Below, piece by piece: positions 1-12,277 of a DNA stretch of 64,000 nt. Position 1 is the stretch's first letter; each line of letters begins with the position of its first letter. The notes beneath the pieces are model-generated. The model was not told the origin of the DNA, did no database searches, and worked only from the letters and a program-made list of their open reading frames with translations. The translations under genes were made by a program, and so were the position numbers. This DNA comes from Delphinus delphis. Lineage: Eukaryota; Chordata; Mammalia; Artiodactyla; Delphinidae. The stretch is from the NCBI RefSeq assembly GCF_949987515.2, contig NW_027192673.1, positions 2,041,001 through 2,105,000 of the forward strand, in the 5' to 3' direction.

Positions 1-1231
1 GCCACCCCAAAGTTTGGGACGCCTCTGTTTACAAGAACCTCGTTTACAGTACAAGTTCAACATTGCAGAAAGTGAAAAATGGATAAAGAAGTTGTGGTAT
101 TTAATTACAAAGCAATATCACTCAGCAATGAAATCTGTGTCATCAGGCCCTTAGCAGCACAATGAGTGGATTCAGGTATGATGATTCTAACTGAAATAAG
201 TCACACAGAAAAAGAAACATCATAAGATATCAGTAATACACGGAATGTAAACTTGGCTACACAGGAACTGAATTACAGAACAGAACAGGGTCTCAAATTT
301 AGAAAACCAACTTAGGCTTGCTTAAGGGTAAAGGTGAGTTGGGGTGCTGCATAAAACCAGAGATTGAAATGAGCACAGATAAAGTTCCTTAAGTCAAATA
401 TGGAATAGACAAGAGCTACTCCTTGCTCAACGAAATGGACTCAACACCCCATATTAAACGCCTAAGAATGTACCTGACTAGTAAGTATCTTAAAACCTAT
501 GGATTGCTATGTCTCCGAAAGAGAATCAAGCATGTGTACAGGGGCATAAACGCAGCAGTGATAGGATTGGAGAGGTTCGGTGAGCAAATGAAGACCCTTT
601 GAAGTCATATTGCATGGTACCCATTACACGGGTCTTAACTCTCCAGGTTTAAGGTATTCTTCCTTCAGCTAAAACATGCATGTGGAACCCAAGTATGATC
701 AACCATGTGAACGTGAGACGTGTTCAAATATGTCTCAGTTTTCCTCCCCTGGTACTCGGGTGCAACATTCCAGACGCTTTACTAACACTCTCCCCACTTG
801 GAGAGTCAGCGCCTTTAACCTCCTGTTTGGCCCAGTTTGCAATTTCTGCGGAAGATGAACAGGAATAGCGAGAACCAATGAGAGGCTAGCTGGAGGTGTC
901 TGGACGGGCAAATTTAACTCTCATTTCCCACCAGGAAGAGGAAATAACCAAAGGCTCAGCATGCCGGGCCGCAACCAGATTAGGGCCTGAAGCCATCCTG
1001 CGGTGTTGCGGCCAGGTCACAAGAAAGCGAGTTGAAGAAAGGAGCTCAGGGGCACTGTAATTCACAAACCTGCAGAGTTATAAATGACAGCTATCGTCCA
1101 AAAATAGACTGAAGTAAGGCTGCCAAGAGGACTTGAAAGCGGGGCAGAATTGCAGGAAACCGATTTCAGGAGGTAGACTGGAATTGCATTGAAAGCATAG
1201 GAAAAGAGGCAAAACGTCCACAATGATGCAC
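1..1231 (+). repeat. Satellite monomer U0 (partial, left edge of window)
   Basis: This unit enters the window within its L1-derived part. It is subfamily B (GAAGTTGTGGTATTTA at about 87-102) and shares the unusual TTTAATTACAAAG variant with the next unit only. Its right half has the CCCAAGTATG form. It ends just before the palindrome at 1,232. Confidence 0.95.
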
Positions 1232-1303
1232 TTGGCCAAAAAGGGCGTATGCGTTTTTTCCTGAATATATTCAGGAAAAAACGCATACGCCCTTTTTGGC
1301 CAA
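1232..1303. repeat. 72-bp perfect palindrome (representative), mariner-MITE-like
   Basis: The two 36-bp arms are exact reverse complements. The outer end reads TTGGCCAAAAAGGGCGTATG and the centre is CCTGAATATATTCAGG. The outer part strongly resembles the terminal inverted repeats of short mariner-derived MITEs abundant in ruminant and cetacean genomes (arms beginning TTGGCCAAAAAGTTCG, recalled). An extra CCAA directly after the right arm fits the same family. A perfect copy occurs in 15 of the 32 canonical units; most others differ at one to a few positions. No transposase remains, so this would be a fossil MITE carried along by the satellite. I am sure of the palindrome, and less sure of the family. 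Confidence 0.85.
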
Positions 1304-1335
1304 CCAAGCAAGCTTGCAAAGGAAATCTGCACTAC

Positions 1336-2140
1336 AATGAAGTGTCACTTCCCCCCGGTCAAAAGGGCCATCTGAAAAAAGTGTAAAATCCAGAAAGGCA
1401 GGACAGGCCATGGAGAACTGGGAGCCTTGTTATGCTGATGGGCGGGATGTAAATTGCCAACAACCACTCGGGAGAAGTGTATGGTGTTTCCTGAAACATC
1501 TAAAAAACAAAGCAACAGAGCCTAGGGCACTGCCACTTATGGTCCTATAGCTTAGGGAAATTAAAATCAAAAAGACAAAGCCACCCCAAAGTTTGGGACG
1601 CCTCTGTTTACAAGAACCTCGTTTACAGTACAAGTTCAACATTGCAGAAAGTGAAAAATGGATAAAGAAGTTGTGGTATTTAATTACAAAGCAATATCAC
1701 TCAGCAATGAAATCTATGTCATCAGGCCCTTAGCAGCACAATGAGTGGATTCAGGTATGATGATTCTAACTGAAATAAGTCACACAGAAAAAGAAACATC
1801 ATAAGATATCAGTAATACACGGAATGTAAACTTGGCTACACAGGAACTGAATTACAGAACAGAACAGGGTCTCAAATTTAGAAAACCAACTTATGCTTGC
1901 TTAAGGGTAAAGGTGTGTTGGGGTGCTGCATAAAACCAGAGATTGAAATGAGCACAGATAAAGTTCCTTAAGCCAAATATGGCATAGAGAAGAGCTACTC
2001 CTTGCTCAACGAAATGGACTCAACACCCCATATTAAACGCCTAAGAATGTACCTGACTAGTAAGTATCTTAAAACCTATGGATTGCTATGTCTCCGAAAG
2101 AGAATCAAGCATGTGTACAGGGGCATAAACGCAGCAGTGA
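1336..2140 (+). mobile_element. L1-derived half of the monomer (representative)
   Basis: This segment follows, in order, the landmarks of a cetartiodactyl L1 3' end. First comes a start resembling CAATGAGGTATCACCTCAC. Then come the 'ATGGATAAAGAAG..TGTGGTA' block, an 'AAATAAGTCACACAGAAAAAG' block, a 'GGGGAAAGGTGAG' block that matches the 3' UTR, and an AT-rich 3' UTR tail. The authentic L1 fragment at 44,704 and the L1 tail at 49,440 align to it piece by piece. It is far too decayed to code. The same segment is present in every unit. Confidence 0.8.
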
Positions 2141-2810
2141 TAGGATTGGAGAGGTTCGGTGAGCAAATGAAGACCCTTTGAAGTCATATTGCATGGTACC
2201 CATTCCACGGGTTTCAACTACCCAGGTTTAAGGTATTCTTCCTTCAGCTAAAACATGCATGTGGAACCTAGAGTATGATCAACCATGTGATCGGGAGACG
2301 TGTTCAAATATGTCTCAGTTTTCCTCCCCTGGTACTCGGGTGCAACATTCCACATGCTTTACTAACACTCTCCCAACTTGGAGAGTCAGCGCCTTTAACC
2401 TCCTGTTTGCACAGTTTGCAATTTCTGCGGAAGATGAACAGGAATAGCGAGAACCAATGAGAGGCTAGCTGGAGGTGTCTGGACGGGCAAATTTAACTCT
2501 CATTTCCCACCAGGAAGAGGAATTAACCAAAGGCTCAGCATGCCGGGCCAGAACCAGATTAGGGCCTGAAGCCATCCTGCGGTGTTGCGGCCAGCTCAAA
2601 AGAAAGCGAGTTGAAGAAAGGAGCTCAGGGGCACTGTAATTCACAAACCTGCAGAGTTATAAATGACAGCTATCGTCCAAAAATAGACTGAAGTAAGGCT
2701 GCCAAGAGGACTTGAAAGCGGGGCAGAATTGCAGGAAACCGATTTCAGGAGGTAGACTGGAATTGCATTGAAAGCATAGGAAAAGAGGCAGAACGTCCAC
2801 AATGATGCAC
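2141..2810 (+). repeat. Right part of the monomer, origin not recognised (representative)
   Basis: About 670 bp between the L1-derived part and the next palindrome. It contains a conserved inverted motif around ACTCTCCCCACTTGGAGAGT and the blocks TTTGCAATTTCTGCGGAAGA and CTGCAGAGTTATAAATGAC. It is not L1. A dispersed repeat or LTR is possible, but I cannot name one. Confidence 0.6.
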
Positions 2811-4387
2811 TTGGCCAAAAAGGGCGTATGCATTTTTTCCTGAATATATTCAGGTAAAAACGCATACGCCCTTTTTGGCCAACCAAGCAAGCTTGCAAAG
2901 GAAATCTGCACTACAATGAAGTCTCACTTCCCCCCGGTCAAAAGGGCCATCTGAAAAAAGTGTAAAATCCAGAAAGGCAACAGGCCATTGAGAACTGGGA
3001 GCCTTGTTATGCTGATGGGCGGGATGTAAATTGCCAACAGACACTTGGGAGAAGTGTATGGTGTTTCCTGAAACATCTAAAAAACAAAGCAACAGAGCCT
3101 AGGGCACTGCCACTTATGGTCCTATAGCTTAGGGAAATTAAAATCAAAAAGACACAGCCACCCCAAAGTTTGGAACGGCTCTGTTTACAAGAACCTCGTT
3201 TACAGTACAAGTTCAACATCGCAGAAAGTAAAAAATGGATAAAGAAGTTGTGGTATTCACTTACAAAGCAATATCACTCAGCAATGAAATCTATGTCATC
3301 AGGCCCTTAGCAGCACAATGAGTGGATTCAGGTATGATGATTCTAACTGAAATAAGTCACACAGAAAAAGAAACATCATAAGATATCAGTAATATACGGA
3401 ATGGAAACTTGGCTACACAGGAACTGAATTACAGAACAGAACAGGGTCTCAAATTTAGAAAACCAACTTATGCTTGCTTAAGGGTAAAGGTGAGTTGGGG
3501 TGCTGCATAAAACCAGAGATTGAAATGAGCACAGATAAAGTTCCTTAGGCCAAATATGGAATAGACAAGAGCTACTCCTTGCTCAACGAAATGGACTCAA
3601 CACCGCATATTAAACGCCTAAGAATGTACCTGACTAGTAAGTATCGTAAAACCTATGGATTGCTATGTCTCCAAAAGAGAATCAAGCATGTGTACAGGGG
3701 CATAAACGCAGCAGTGATAGGATTGGAGAGGTTCGGTGAGCAAATGAAGACCCTTTGAAGTCATATTGCATGGTACCCATTACACGGGTCTCAACTCTCC
3801 AGGTTTAAGGTATTCTTCCTTCAGCTAAAACATGCATGTGGAACCCAAGTATGATCAACCATGTGAACGGGAGACGTGTTCAAATATGTCTCAGTTTTCC
3901 TCCCCTGGTACTCGGGTGTAACATTCCAGACGCTTTACTAACACTCTCCCCACTTGGAGAGTCAGCGCCTTTAACCTCCTGTTTGGCCCAGTTTGCAATT
4001 TCTGCGGAAGATGAACAGGAATAGCGAGAACCAATGAGAGGCTAGCTGGAGGTGTCTGGACGGGCAAATTTAACTCTCATTTCCCACCAGGAAGAGGAAA
4101 TAACCAAAGGCTCAGCGTGCCGTGCCGGAACCAGATTAGGGCCTGAAGCCATCCTGCGGTGTTGCGGCCAGGTCACAAGAAAGCGAGTTGAAGAAAGGAG
4201 CTCAGGGGCACTGTAATTCACAAACCTGCAGAGTTATAAATGACAGCTATCGTCCAAAAATAGACTGAAGTAAGGCTGCCAAGAGGACTTGAAAGCGGGG
4301 CAGAATTGCAGGAAACCGATTTCAGGAGGTAGACTGGAATTGCATTGAAAGCATAGGAAAAGAGGCAGAACGTCCACAATGATGCAC
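2811..4387 (+). repeat. Satellite monomer U2, 1,577 bp
   Basis: This is a near-identical twin of U3. Both carry the same two palindrome mismatches (ATGCATTTTTT on the left, AGGTAAAAAC on the right), the shorter GGCAACAGG form near 2,977 and the GGTGTAACATT variant. Subfamily B. Confidence 0.95.
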
Positions 4388-5964
4388 TTGGCCAAAAAGG
4401 GCGTATGCATTTTTTCCTGAATATATTCAGGTAAAAACGCATACGCCCTTTTTGGCCAACCAAGCAAGCTTGCAAAGGAAATCTGCACTACAATGAAGTC
4501 TCACTTCCCCCCGGTCAAAAGGGCCATCTGAAAAAAGTGTAAAATCCAGAAAGGCAACAGGCCATTGAGAACTGGGAGCCTTGTTATGCTGATGGGCGGG
4601 ATGTAAATTGCCAACAGACACTTGGGAGAAGTGTATGGTGTTTCCTGAAACATCTAAAAAACAAAGCAACAGAGCCTAGGGCACTGCCACTTATGGTCCT
4701 ATAGCTTAGGGAAATTAAAATCAAAAAGACACAGCCACCCCAAAGTTTGGAACGGCTCTGTTTACAAGAACCTCGTTTACAGTACAAGTTCAACATCGCA
4801 GAAAGTAAAAAATGGATAAAGAAGTTGTGGTATTCACTTACAAAGCAATATCACTCAGCAATGAAATCTATGTCATCAGGCCCTTAGCAGCACAATGAGT
4901 GGATTCAGGTATGATGATTCTAACTGAAATAAGTCACACAGAAAAAGAAACATCATAAGATATCAGTAATATACGGAATGGAAACTTGGCTACACAGGAA
5001 CTGAATTACAGAACAGAACAGGGTCTCAAATTTAGAAAACCAACTTATGCTTGCTTAAGGGTAAAGGTGAGTTGGGGTGCTGCATAAAACCAGAGATTGA
5101 AATGAGCACAGATAAAGTTCCTTAGGCCAAATATGGAATAGACAAGAGCTACTCCTTGCTCAACGAAATGGACTCAACACCGCATATTAAACGCCTAAGA
5201 ATGTACCTGACTAGTAAGTATCGTAAAACCTATGGATTGCTATGTCTCCAAAAGAGAATCAAGCATGTGTACAGGGGCATAAACGCAGCAGTGATAGGAT
5301 TGGAGAGGTTCGGTGAGCAAATGAAGACCCTTTGAAGTCATATTGCATGGTACCCATTACACGGGTCTCAACTCTCCAGGTTTAAGGTATTCTTCCTTCA
5401 GCTAAAACATGCATGTGGAACCCAAGTATGATCAACCATGTGAACGGGAGACGTGTTCAAATATGTCTCAGTTTTCCTCCCCTGGTACTCGGGTGTAACA
5501 TTCCAGACGCTTTACTAACACTCTCCCCACTTGGAGAGTCAGCGCCTTTAACCTCCTGTTTGGCCCAGTTTGCAATTTCTGCGGAAGATGAACAGGAATA
5601 GCGAGAACCAATGAGAGGCTAGCTGGAGGTGTCTGGACGGGCAAATTTAACTCTCATTTCCCACCAGGAAGAGGAAATAACCAAAGGCTCAGCGTGCCGT
5701 GCCGGAACCAGATTAGGGCCTGAAGCCATCCTGCGGTGTTGCGGCCAGGTCACAAGAAAGCGAGTTGAAGAAAGGAGCTCAGGGGCACTGTAATTCACAA
5801 ACCTGCAGAGTTATAAATGACAGCTATCGTCCAAAAATAGACTGAAGTAAGGCTGCCAAGAGGACTTGAAAGCGGGGCAGAATTGCAGGAAACCGATTTC
5901 AGGAGGTAGACTGGAATTGCATTGAAAGCATAGGAAAAGAGGCAGAACGTCCACAATGATGCAC
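4388..5964 (+). repeat. Satellite monomer U3, 1,577 bp
   Basis: Nearly identical to U2, which implies a very recent single-unit duplication. From about 4,980 onward it is also the left end of the 4,733-bp three-monomer block repeated at 9,713. Subfamily B. Confidence 0.95.
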
Positions 5965-7544
5965 TTGGCCAAAAAGTGCGTATGCGTTTTTCCCTGAATA
6001 TATTCAGGGGAAAACGCATACGCCCTTTTTGGCCAACCAAGCAAGCTTGCAAAGGAAATCTGCACTACAATGAAGTCTCACTTCCCCCCGGTCAAAAGGG
6101 CCATCTGAAAAAAGTGTAAAATCCAGAAAGGCAGGACAGGCCATGGAGAACTGGGAGCCTTGTTATGCTGATGGGCGGGATGTAAATTGCCAACAACCGC
6201 TCGGGAGAAGTGTATGGTGTTTCCTGAAACATCTAAAAAACAAAGCAACAGAACCTAGGGCACTTCCACTTATGGTCCTATAGCTTAGGGAAATTAAAAT
6301 CAAAAAGACACAGCCACCCCAAAGTTTGGGACGCCTCTGTTTACAAGAACCTCGTTTACATTACAAGTTCAACATCGCAGAAAGTGAAAAATGGATAAAG
6401 AAGTTGTGGTATTTACTTACAAAGCAATATCACTCAGCAATGAAATCTGTGTCATCAGGCCCTTAGCAGCACAATGAGTGGATTCAGGTATGATGATTCT
6501 AACTGAAATAAGTCACACAGAAAAAGAAACATCATAAGATATCAGTAATACGCGGAATGTAAACTTGGCTACACAGGAACTGAATTACAGAACAGAACAG
6601 GGTCTCAAATTTAGAAAACCAACTTATTCTTGCTTAAGGGGAAAGGTGAGTTGGGGTGCTGCATAAAACCAGAGATTGAAATGAGCACAGATAAAGTTCC
6701 TTAAGCCAAATATGGAATAGACAAGAGCTACTCCTTGCTCAACGAAATGGACTCAACACCCCATATTAAACGCCTAAGAATGTACCTGACTAGTAAGTAT
6801 CTTAAAACCTATGGATTGCTATGTCTCCGAAAGAGAATCAAGCATGTGTACAGGGGCATAAACGCAGCAGTGATAGGATTGGAGAGGTTCGGTGAGCAAA
6901 TGAAGACCCTTTGAAGTCATATTGCATGGTACCCATTCCACGGGTTTCAACTACCCAGGTTTAAGGTATTCTTCCTTCAGTTAAAACATGCATGTGGAAC
7001 CTAGAGTATGATCAACCATGTGATCGGGAGACGTGTTCAAATATGTCTCAGTTTTCCTCCCCTGGTACTCGGGTGCAACATTCCAGACGCTTTACTAACA
7101 CTCTCCCGACTTGGAGAGTCAGTCCCTTTAACCTCCTGTTTGGCCCAGTTTGCAATTTCTGCGGAAGATGAACAGGAATAGCGAGAACCAATGAGAGGCT
7201 AGCTGGAGGTGTCTTGACGGGCAAATTTAACTCTCATTTCCCACCAGGAAGAGGAATTAACCAAAGGCTCAGCATGCCGGGCCAGAAAGAGATTAGGGCC
7301 TGAAACCATCCTGCGGTGTTGCGGCCAGGTCACAAGAAAGCGAGTTGAAGAAAGGAGCTCAGGGGCACTGTAATTCACAAACCTGCAGAGTTATAAATGA
7401 CAGCTATCATCTAAAAATATACTGAAGTAAGGCTGCCAAGAGGACTTGAAAGCGGGGCAGAATTGCAGGAAACCGATTTCAGGAGGTAGACTGGAATTGC
7501 ATTGAAAGCATAGGAAAAGAGGCAGAACGTCCACAATGATGCAC
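5965..7544 (+). repeat. Satellite monomer U4, 1,580 bp
   Basis: The palindrome arms are changed near the centre (TTTTTCCCTG left, CAGGGGAAAA right) and at GTGCG in the left arm. The right part has the AGAAAGAGATT variant shared only with U7. Subfamily B. Confidence 0.95.
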
Positions 7545-9120
7545 TTGGCCAAAAAGGGCGTATGCGTTTTTTCCTGAATATATTCAGGAAAAAACGCATA
7601 CGCCCTTTTTGGCCAACCAAGCAAGCTTGCAAAGGAAATCTGCACTACAATGAAGTCTCACTTCCCCCCGGTCAAAAGGGCCATCTGAAAAAAGTGTAAA
7701 ATCCAGAAAGGCAACAGGCCATTGAGAACTGGGAGCCTTGTTATGCTGATGGGCGGGATGTAAATTGCCAACAGACACTTGGGAGAAGTGTATGGTGTTT
7801 CCTGAAACATCTAAAAAACAAAGCAACAGAGCCTAGAGCACTTCCACTTATGGTCCTATAGCTTAGGGAAATTAAAATCAAAAAGACACAGCCACCCCAA
7901 TGTTTGGAACGGCTCTGTTTATAAGAACCTCGTTTACAGTACAAGTTCAACATCGCAGAAAGTGAAAAATGGATAAAGAAGTTGTGGTATTCACTTACAA
8001 AGCAATATCACTCAGCAATGAAATCTATGTCATCAGGCCCTTTGCAGCACAATGAGTGGATTCAGGTATGATGATTCTAACTGAAATAAGTCACACAGAA
8101 AAAGAAACATCATAAGATATCAGTAATACACGGAATGGAAACTTGGCTACACAGGACTGAATTACAGAACAGAAGAGGGTCTCAAATTTAGAAAACCAAC
8201 TTATGCTTGCTTAAGGGTAAAGGTGAGTTGGGGTGCTGCATAAAACCAGAGATTGAAATGAGCACAGATAAAGTTCCTTAGGCCAAATATGGAATAGACA
8301 AAAGCTACTCCTTGCTCAACGAAATGGACTCAACACCGCATATTAAACGCCTAAGAATGTACCTGACTAGTAAGTATCGTAAAACCTATGGATTGCTATG
8401 TCTCCAAAAGAGAATCAAGCATGTGTACAGGGGCATAAACGCAGCAGTGATAGGATTGGAGAGGTTCGGTGAGCAAATGAAGACCCTTTGAAGTCATATT
8501 GCATGGTACCCATCCCACGGGTCTCAACTCTCCAGGTTTAAGGTATTCTTCCTTCAGCTAAAACATGCATGTGGAACCCAAGTATGATCAACCATGTGAA
8601 CGGGAGACGTGTTCAAATATGTCTCAGTTTTCCTCCCCTGGTACTCGGGTGCAACATTCCAGACGCTTTACTAACACTCTCCCCACTTGGAGAGTCAGCG
8701 CCTTTAACCTCCTGTTTGGCCCAGTTTGCAATTTCTGCGGAAGATGAACAGGAATAGCGAGAACCAATGAGAGGCTAGCTGGAGGTGTCTGGACGGGCAA
8801 ATTTAACTCTCATTTCCCACCAGGAAGAGGAAATAACCAAAGGCTCAGCGTGCCGTACCGGAACCAGATTAGGGCCTGAAGCCATCCTGCGGTGTTGCGG
8901 CCAGCTCAAAAGAAAGCGAGTTGAAGAAAGGAGCTCAGGGGCACTGTAATTCACAAACCTGCAGAGTTATAAATGACAGCTATCGTCCAAAAATATACTG
9001 AAGTATGGCTGCCAAGAGGACTTGAAAGCGGGGCAGAATTGCAGGAAACTGATTTCAGGAGGTAGACTGGAATTGCATTGAAAGCAAAGGAAAAGAGGCA
9101 GAACGTCCACAATGATGCAC
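7545..9120 (+). repeat. Satellite monomer U5, 1,576 bp
   Basis: Perfect palindrome. It carries CCCAATGTTTGG and a 1-bp deletion in CACAGGACTGAATT, both shared only with U8. Subfamily B. Confidence 0.95.
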
Positions 9121-10697
9121 TTGGCCAAAAAGGGTGTATGCGTTTTTTCCTGAATATATTCAGGAAAAAACGCATACGCCCTTTTTGGCCAACCAAGCAA
9201 GCTTGCAAAGGAAATCTGCACTACAATGAAGTCTCACTTCCCCCCGGTCAAAAGGATCATCTGAAAAAAGTGTAAAATCCAGAAAGGCAACAGGCCATGG
9301 AGAACTGGGAGCCTTGTTATGCTGATGGGCGGGATGTAAATTGCCAACAGACACTAGGGAGAAGTGTATGGTGTTTCCTGAAACATCTAAAAAACAAAGC
9401 AACAGAACCTAGGGCACTTCCACTTATGGTCCTATAGCTTAGGGAAATTAAAATCAAAAAGACACAGCCACCCTAAAGTTTGGAACGGCTCTGTTTACAA
9501 GAACCTCGTTTACAGTACAAGTTCAACATCGCAGAAAGTGAAAAATGGATAAAGAAGTTGTGGTATTTACTTACAAAGCAATATCACTCAGCAATGAAAT
9601 CTGTGTCATCAGGCACTTAGCAGCACAATGAGTGGATTCAGGTATGATGATTCAAACTGAAGTAAGTCACACAAAAAAAGAAACATCATAAGTTATCAGT
9701 AATACACGGAATGGAAACTTGGCTACACAGGAACTGAATTACAGAACAGAACAGGGTCTCAAATTTAGAAAACCAACTTATGCTTGCTTAAGGGTAAAGG
9801 TGAGTTGGGGTGCTGCATAAAACCAGAGATTGAAATGAGCACAGATAAAGTTCCTTAGGCCAAATATGGAATAGACAAGAGCTACTCCTTGCTCAACGAA
9901 ATGGACTCAACACCGCATATTAAACGCCTAAGAATGTACCTGACTAGTAAGTATCGTAAAACCTATGGATTGCTATGTCTCCAAAAGAGAATCAAGCATG
10001 TGTACAGGGGCATAAACGCAGCAGTGTTAGGATTGGAGAGGTTCGGTGAGCAAATGAAGACCCTTTGAAGTCATATTGCATGGTACCCATTACACGGGTC
10101 TCAACTCTCCAGGTTTAAGGTATTCTTCCTTCAGCTAAAACATGCATGTGGAACCCAAGTATGATCAACCATGTGAACGGGAGACGTGTTCAAATATGTC
10201 TCAGTTTTCCTCCCCTGGTACTCGGGTGTAACATTCCAGACGCTTTACTAACACTCTCCCCACTTGGAGAGTCAGCGCCTTTAACCTCCTGTTTGGCCCA
10301 GTTTGCAATTTCTGCGGAAGATGAACAGGAATAGCGAGAACCAATGAGAGGCTAGCTGGAGGTGTCTGGACGGGCAAATTTAACTCTCATTTCCCACCAG
10401 GAAGAGGAAATAACCAAAGGCTCAGCGTGCCGTGCCGGAACCAGATTAGGGCCTGAAGCCATCCTGCGGTGTTGCGGCCAGGTCACAAGAAAGCGAGTTG
10501 AAGAAAGGAGCTCAGGGGCACTGTAATTCACAAACCTGCAGAGTTATAAATGACAGCTATCGTCCAAAAATAGACTGAAGTAAGGCTGCCAAGAGGACTT
10601 GAAAGCGGGGCAGAATTGCAGGAAACCGATTTCAGGAGGTAGACTGGAATTGCATTGAAAGCATAGGAAAAGAGGCAGAACGTCCACAATGATGCAC
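9121..10697 (+). repeat. Satellite monomer U6, 1,577 bp
   Basis: The left arm reads GGGTGTATG, a C-to-T change at a CpG not matched on the right arm. It shares the AAAGGATCATC variant with U9, and its later part matches U3. Subfamily B. Confidence 0.95.
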
Positions 10698-12277
10698 TTG
10701 GCCAAAAAGGGCGTATGCGTTTTTCCCTGAATATATTCAGGAGAAAACGCATACGCCCTTTTTGGCCAACCAAGCAAGCTTGCAAAGGAAATCTGCACTA
10801 CAATGAAGTCTCACTTCCCCCCGGTCAAAAGGGCCATCTGAAAAAAGTGTAAAATCCAGAAAGGCAGGACAGGCCATGGAGAACTGGGAGCCTTGTTATG
10901 CTGATGGGCGGGATGTAAATTGCCAACAGACACTCGGGAGAAGTGTATGGTGTTTCCTGAAACATCTAAAAAACAAAGCAACAGAACCTAGGGCACTTCC
11001 ACTTATGGTCCTATAGCTTAGGGAAATTAAAATCAAAAAGACACAGCCACCCCAAAGTTTGGGACGCCTCTGTTTACAAGAACCTCGTTTACATTACAAG
11101 TTCAACATCGCAGAAAGTGAAAAATGGATAAAGAAGTTGTGGTATTTACTTACAAAGCAATATCACTCAGCAATGAAATCTGTGTCATCAGGCCCTTAGC
11201 AGCACAATGAGTGGATTCAGGTATGATGATTCTAACTGAAATAAGTCACACAGAAAAAGAAACATCATAAGATATCAGTAATACGCGGAATGTAAACTTG
11301 GCTACACAGGAACTGAATTACAGAACAGAACAGGGTCTCAAATTTAGAAAACCAACTTATTCTTGCTTAAGGGGAAAGGTGAGTTGGGGTGCTGCATAAA
11401 ACCAGAGATTGAAATGAGCACAGATAAAGTTACTTAAGCCAAATATGGAATAGACAAGAGCTACTCCTTGCTCAACGAAATGGACTCAACACCCCATATT
11501 AAACGCCTAAGAATGTACCTGACTAGTAAGTATCTTAAAACCTATGGATTGCTATGTCTCCGAAAGAGAATCAAGCATGTGTACAGGGGCATAAACGCAG
11601 CAGTGATAGGATTGGAGAGGTTCGGTGAGCAAATGAAGACCCTTTGAAGTCATATTGCATGGTACCCATTCCACGGGTTTCAACTACCCAGGTTTAAGGT
11701 ATTCTTCCTTCAGTTAAAACATGCATGTGGAACCTAGAGTATGATCAACCATGTGATCGGGAGACGTGTTCAAATATGTCTCAGTTTTCCTCCCCTGGTA
11801 CTCGGGTGCAACATTCCAGACGCTTTACTAACACTCTCCCCACTTGGAGAGTCAGTCCCTTTAACCTCCTGTTTGGCCCAGTTTGCAATTTCTGCGGAAG
11901 ATGAACAGGAATAGCGAGAACCAATGAGAGGCTAGCTGGAGGTGTCTTGACGGGCAAATTTAACTCTCATTTCCCACCAGGAAGAGGAATTAACCAAAGG
12001 CTCAGCATGCCGGGCCAGAAAGAGATTAGGGCCTGAAGCCATCCTGCGGTGTTGCGGCCAGGTAACAAGAAAGCGAGTTGAAGAAAGGAGCTCAGGGGCA
12101 CTGTAATTCACAAACCTGCAGAGTTATAAATGACAGCTATCGTCTAAAAATATACTGAAGTAAGGCTGCCAAGAGGACTTGAAAGCGGGGCAGAATTGCA
12201 GGAAACCGATTTCAGGAGGTAGACTGGAATTGCATTGAAAGCATAGGAAAAGAGGCAGAACGTCCACAATGATGCAC
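10698..12277 (+). repeat. Satellite monomer U7, 1,580 bp
   Basis: Counterpart of U4 at +4,733 bp. The palindrome centre reads TTTTTCCCTG and CAGGAGAAAA, one base different from U4 on the right. Subfamily B. Confidence 0.95.

Larger units (their letters stand above)
1232..2810 (+). repeat. Satellite monomer U1, 1,579 bp (reference unit)
   Basis: I use this unit to map the monomer. The palindrome is at 1,232-1,303. A linker of about 30 bp follows. An L1-derived segment runs from about 1,336 to 2,140. A right part of unknown origin runs from 2,141 to 2,810. The boundary at 2,140/2,141 is where about 167 bp are missing relative to the diverged monomers at 50,455-53,867. Subfamily B; perfect palindrome. 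Confidence 0.95.

Noticed and set aside
676..858. 60-codon plus-strand frame with an ATG in the right part of the monomer
   Set aside because: Units with CCCAGAGTATG or CCTAGAGTATG instead of CCCAAGTATG shift the frame, and some have stops. No conservation as a protein.
1062..1332. Recurrent 84-95 codon minus-strand frames through the palindrome in nearly every unit
   Set aside because: They recur because the DNA is repeated. The two overlapping frames are open equally, the longer begins at GTG, and they change length with the palindrome insertions. No domain is recognisable and the sequence is L1/MITE-derived.
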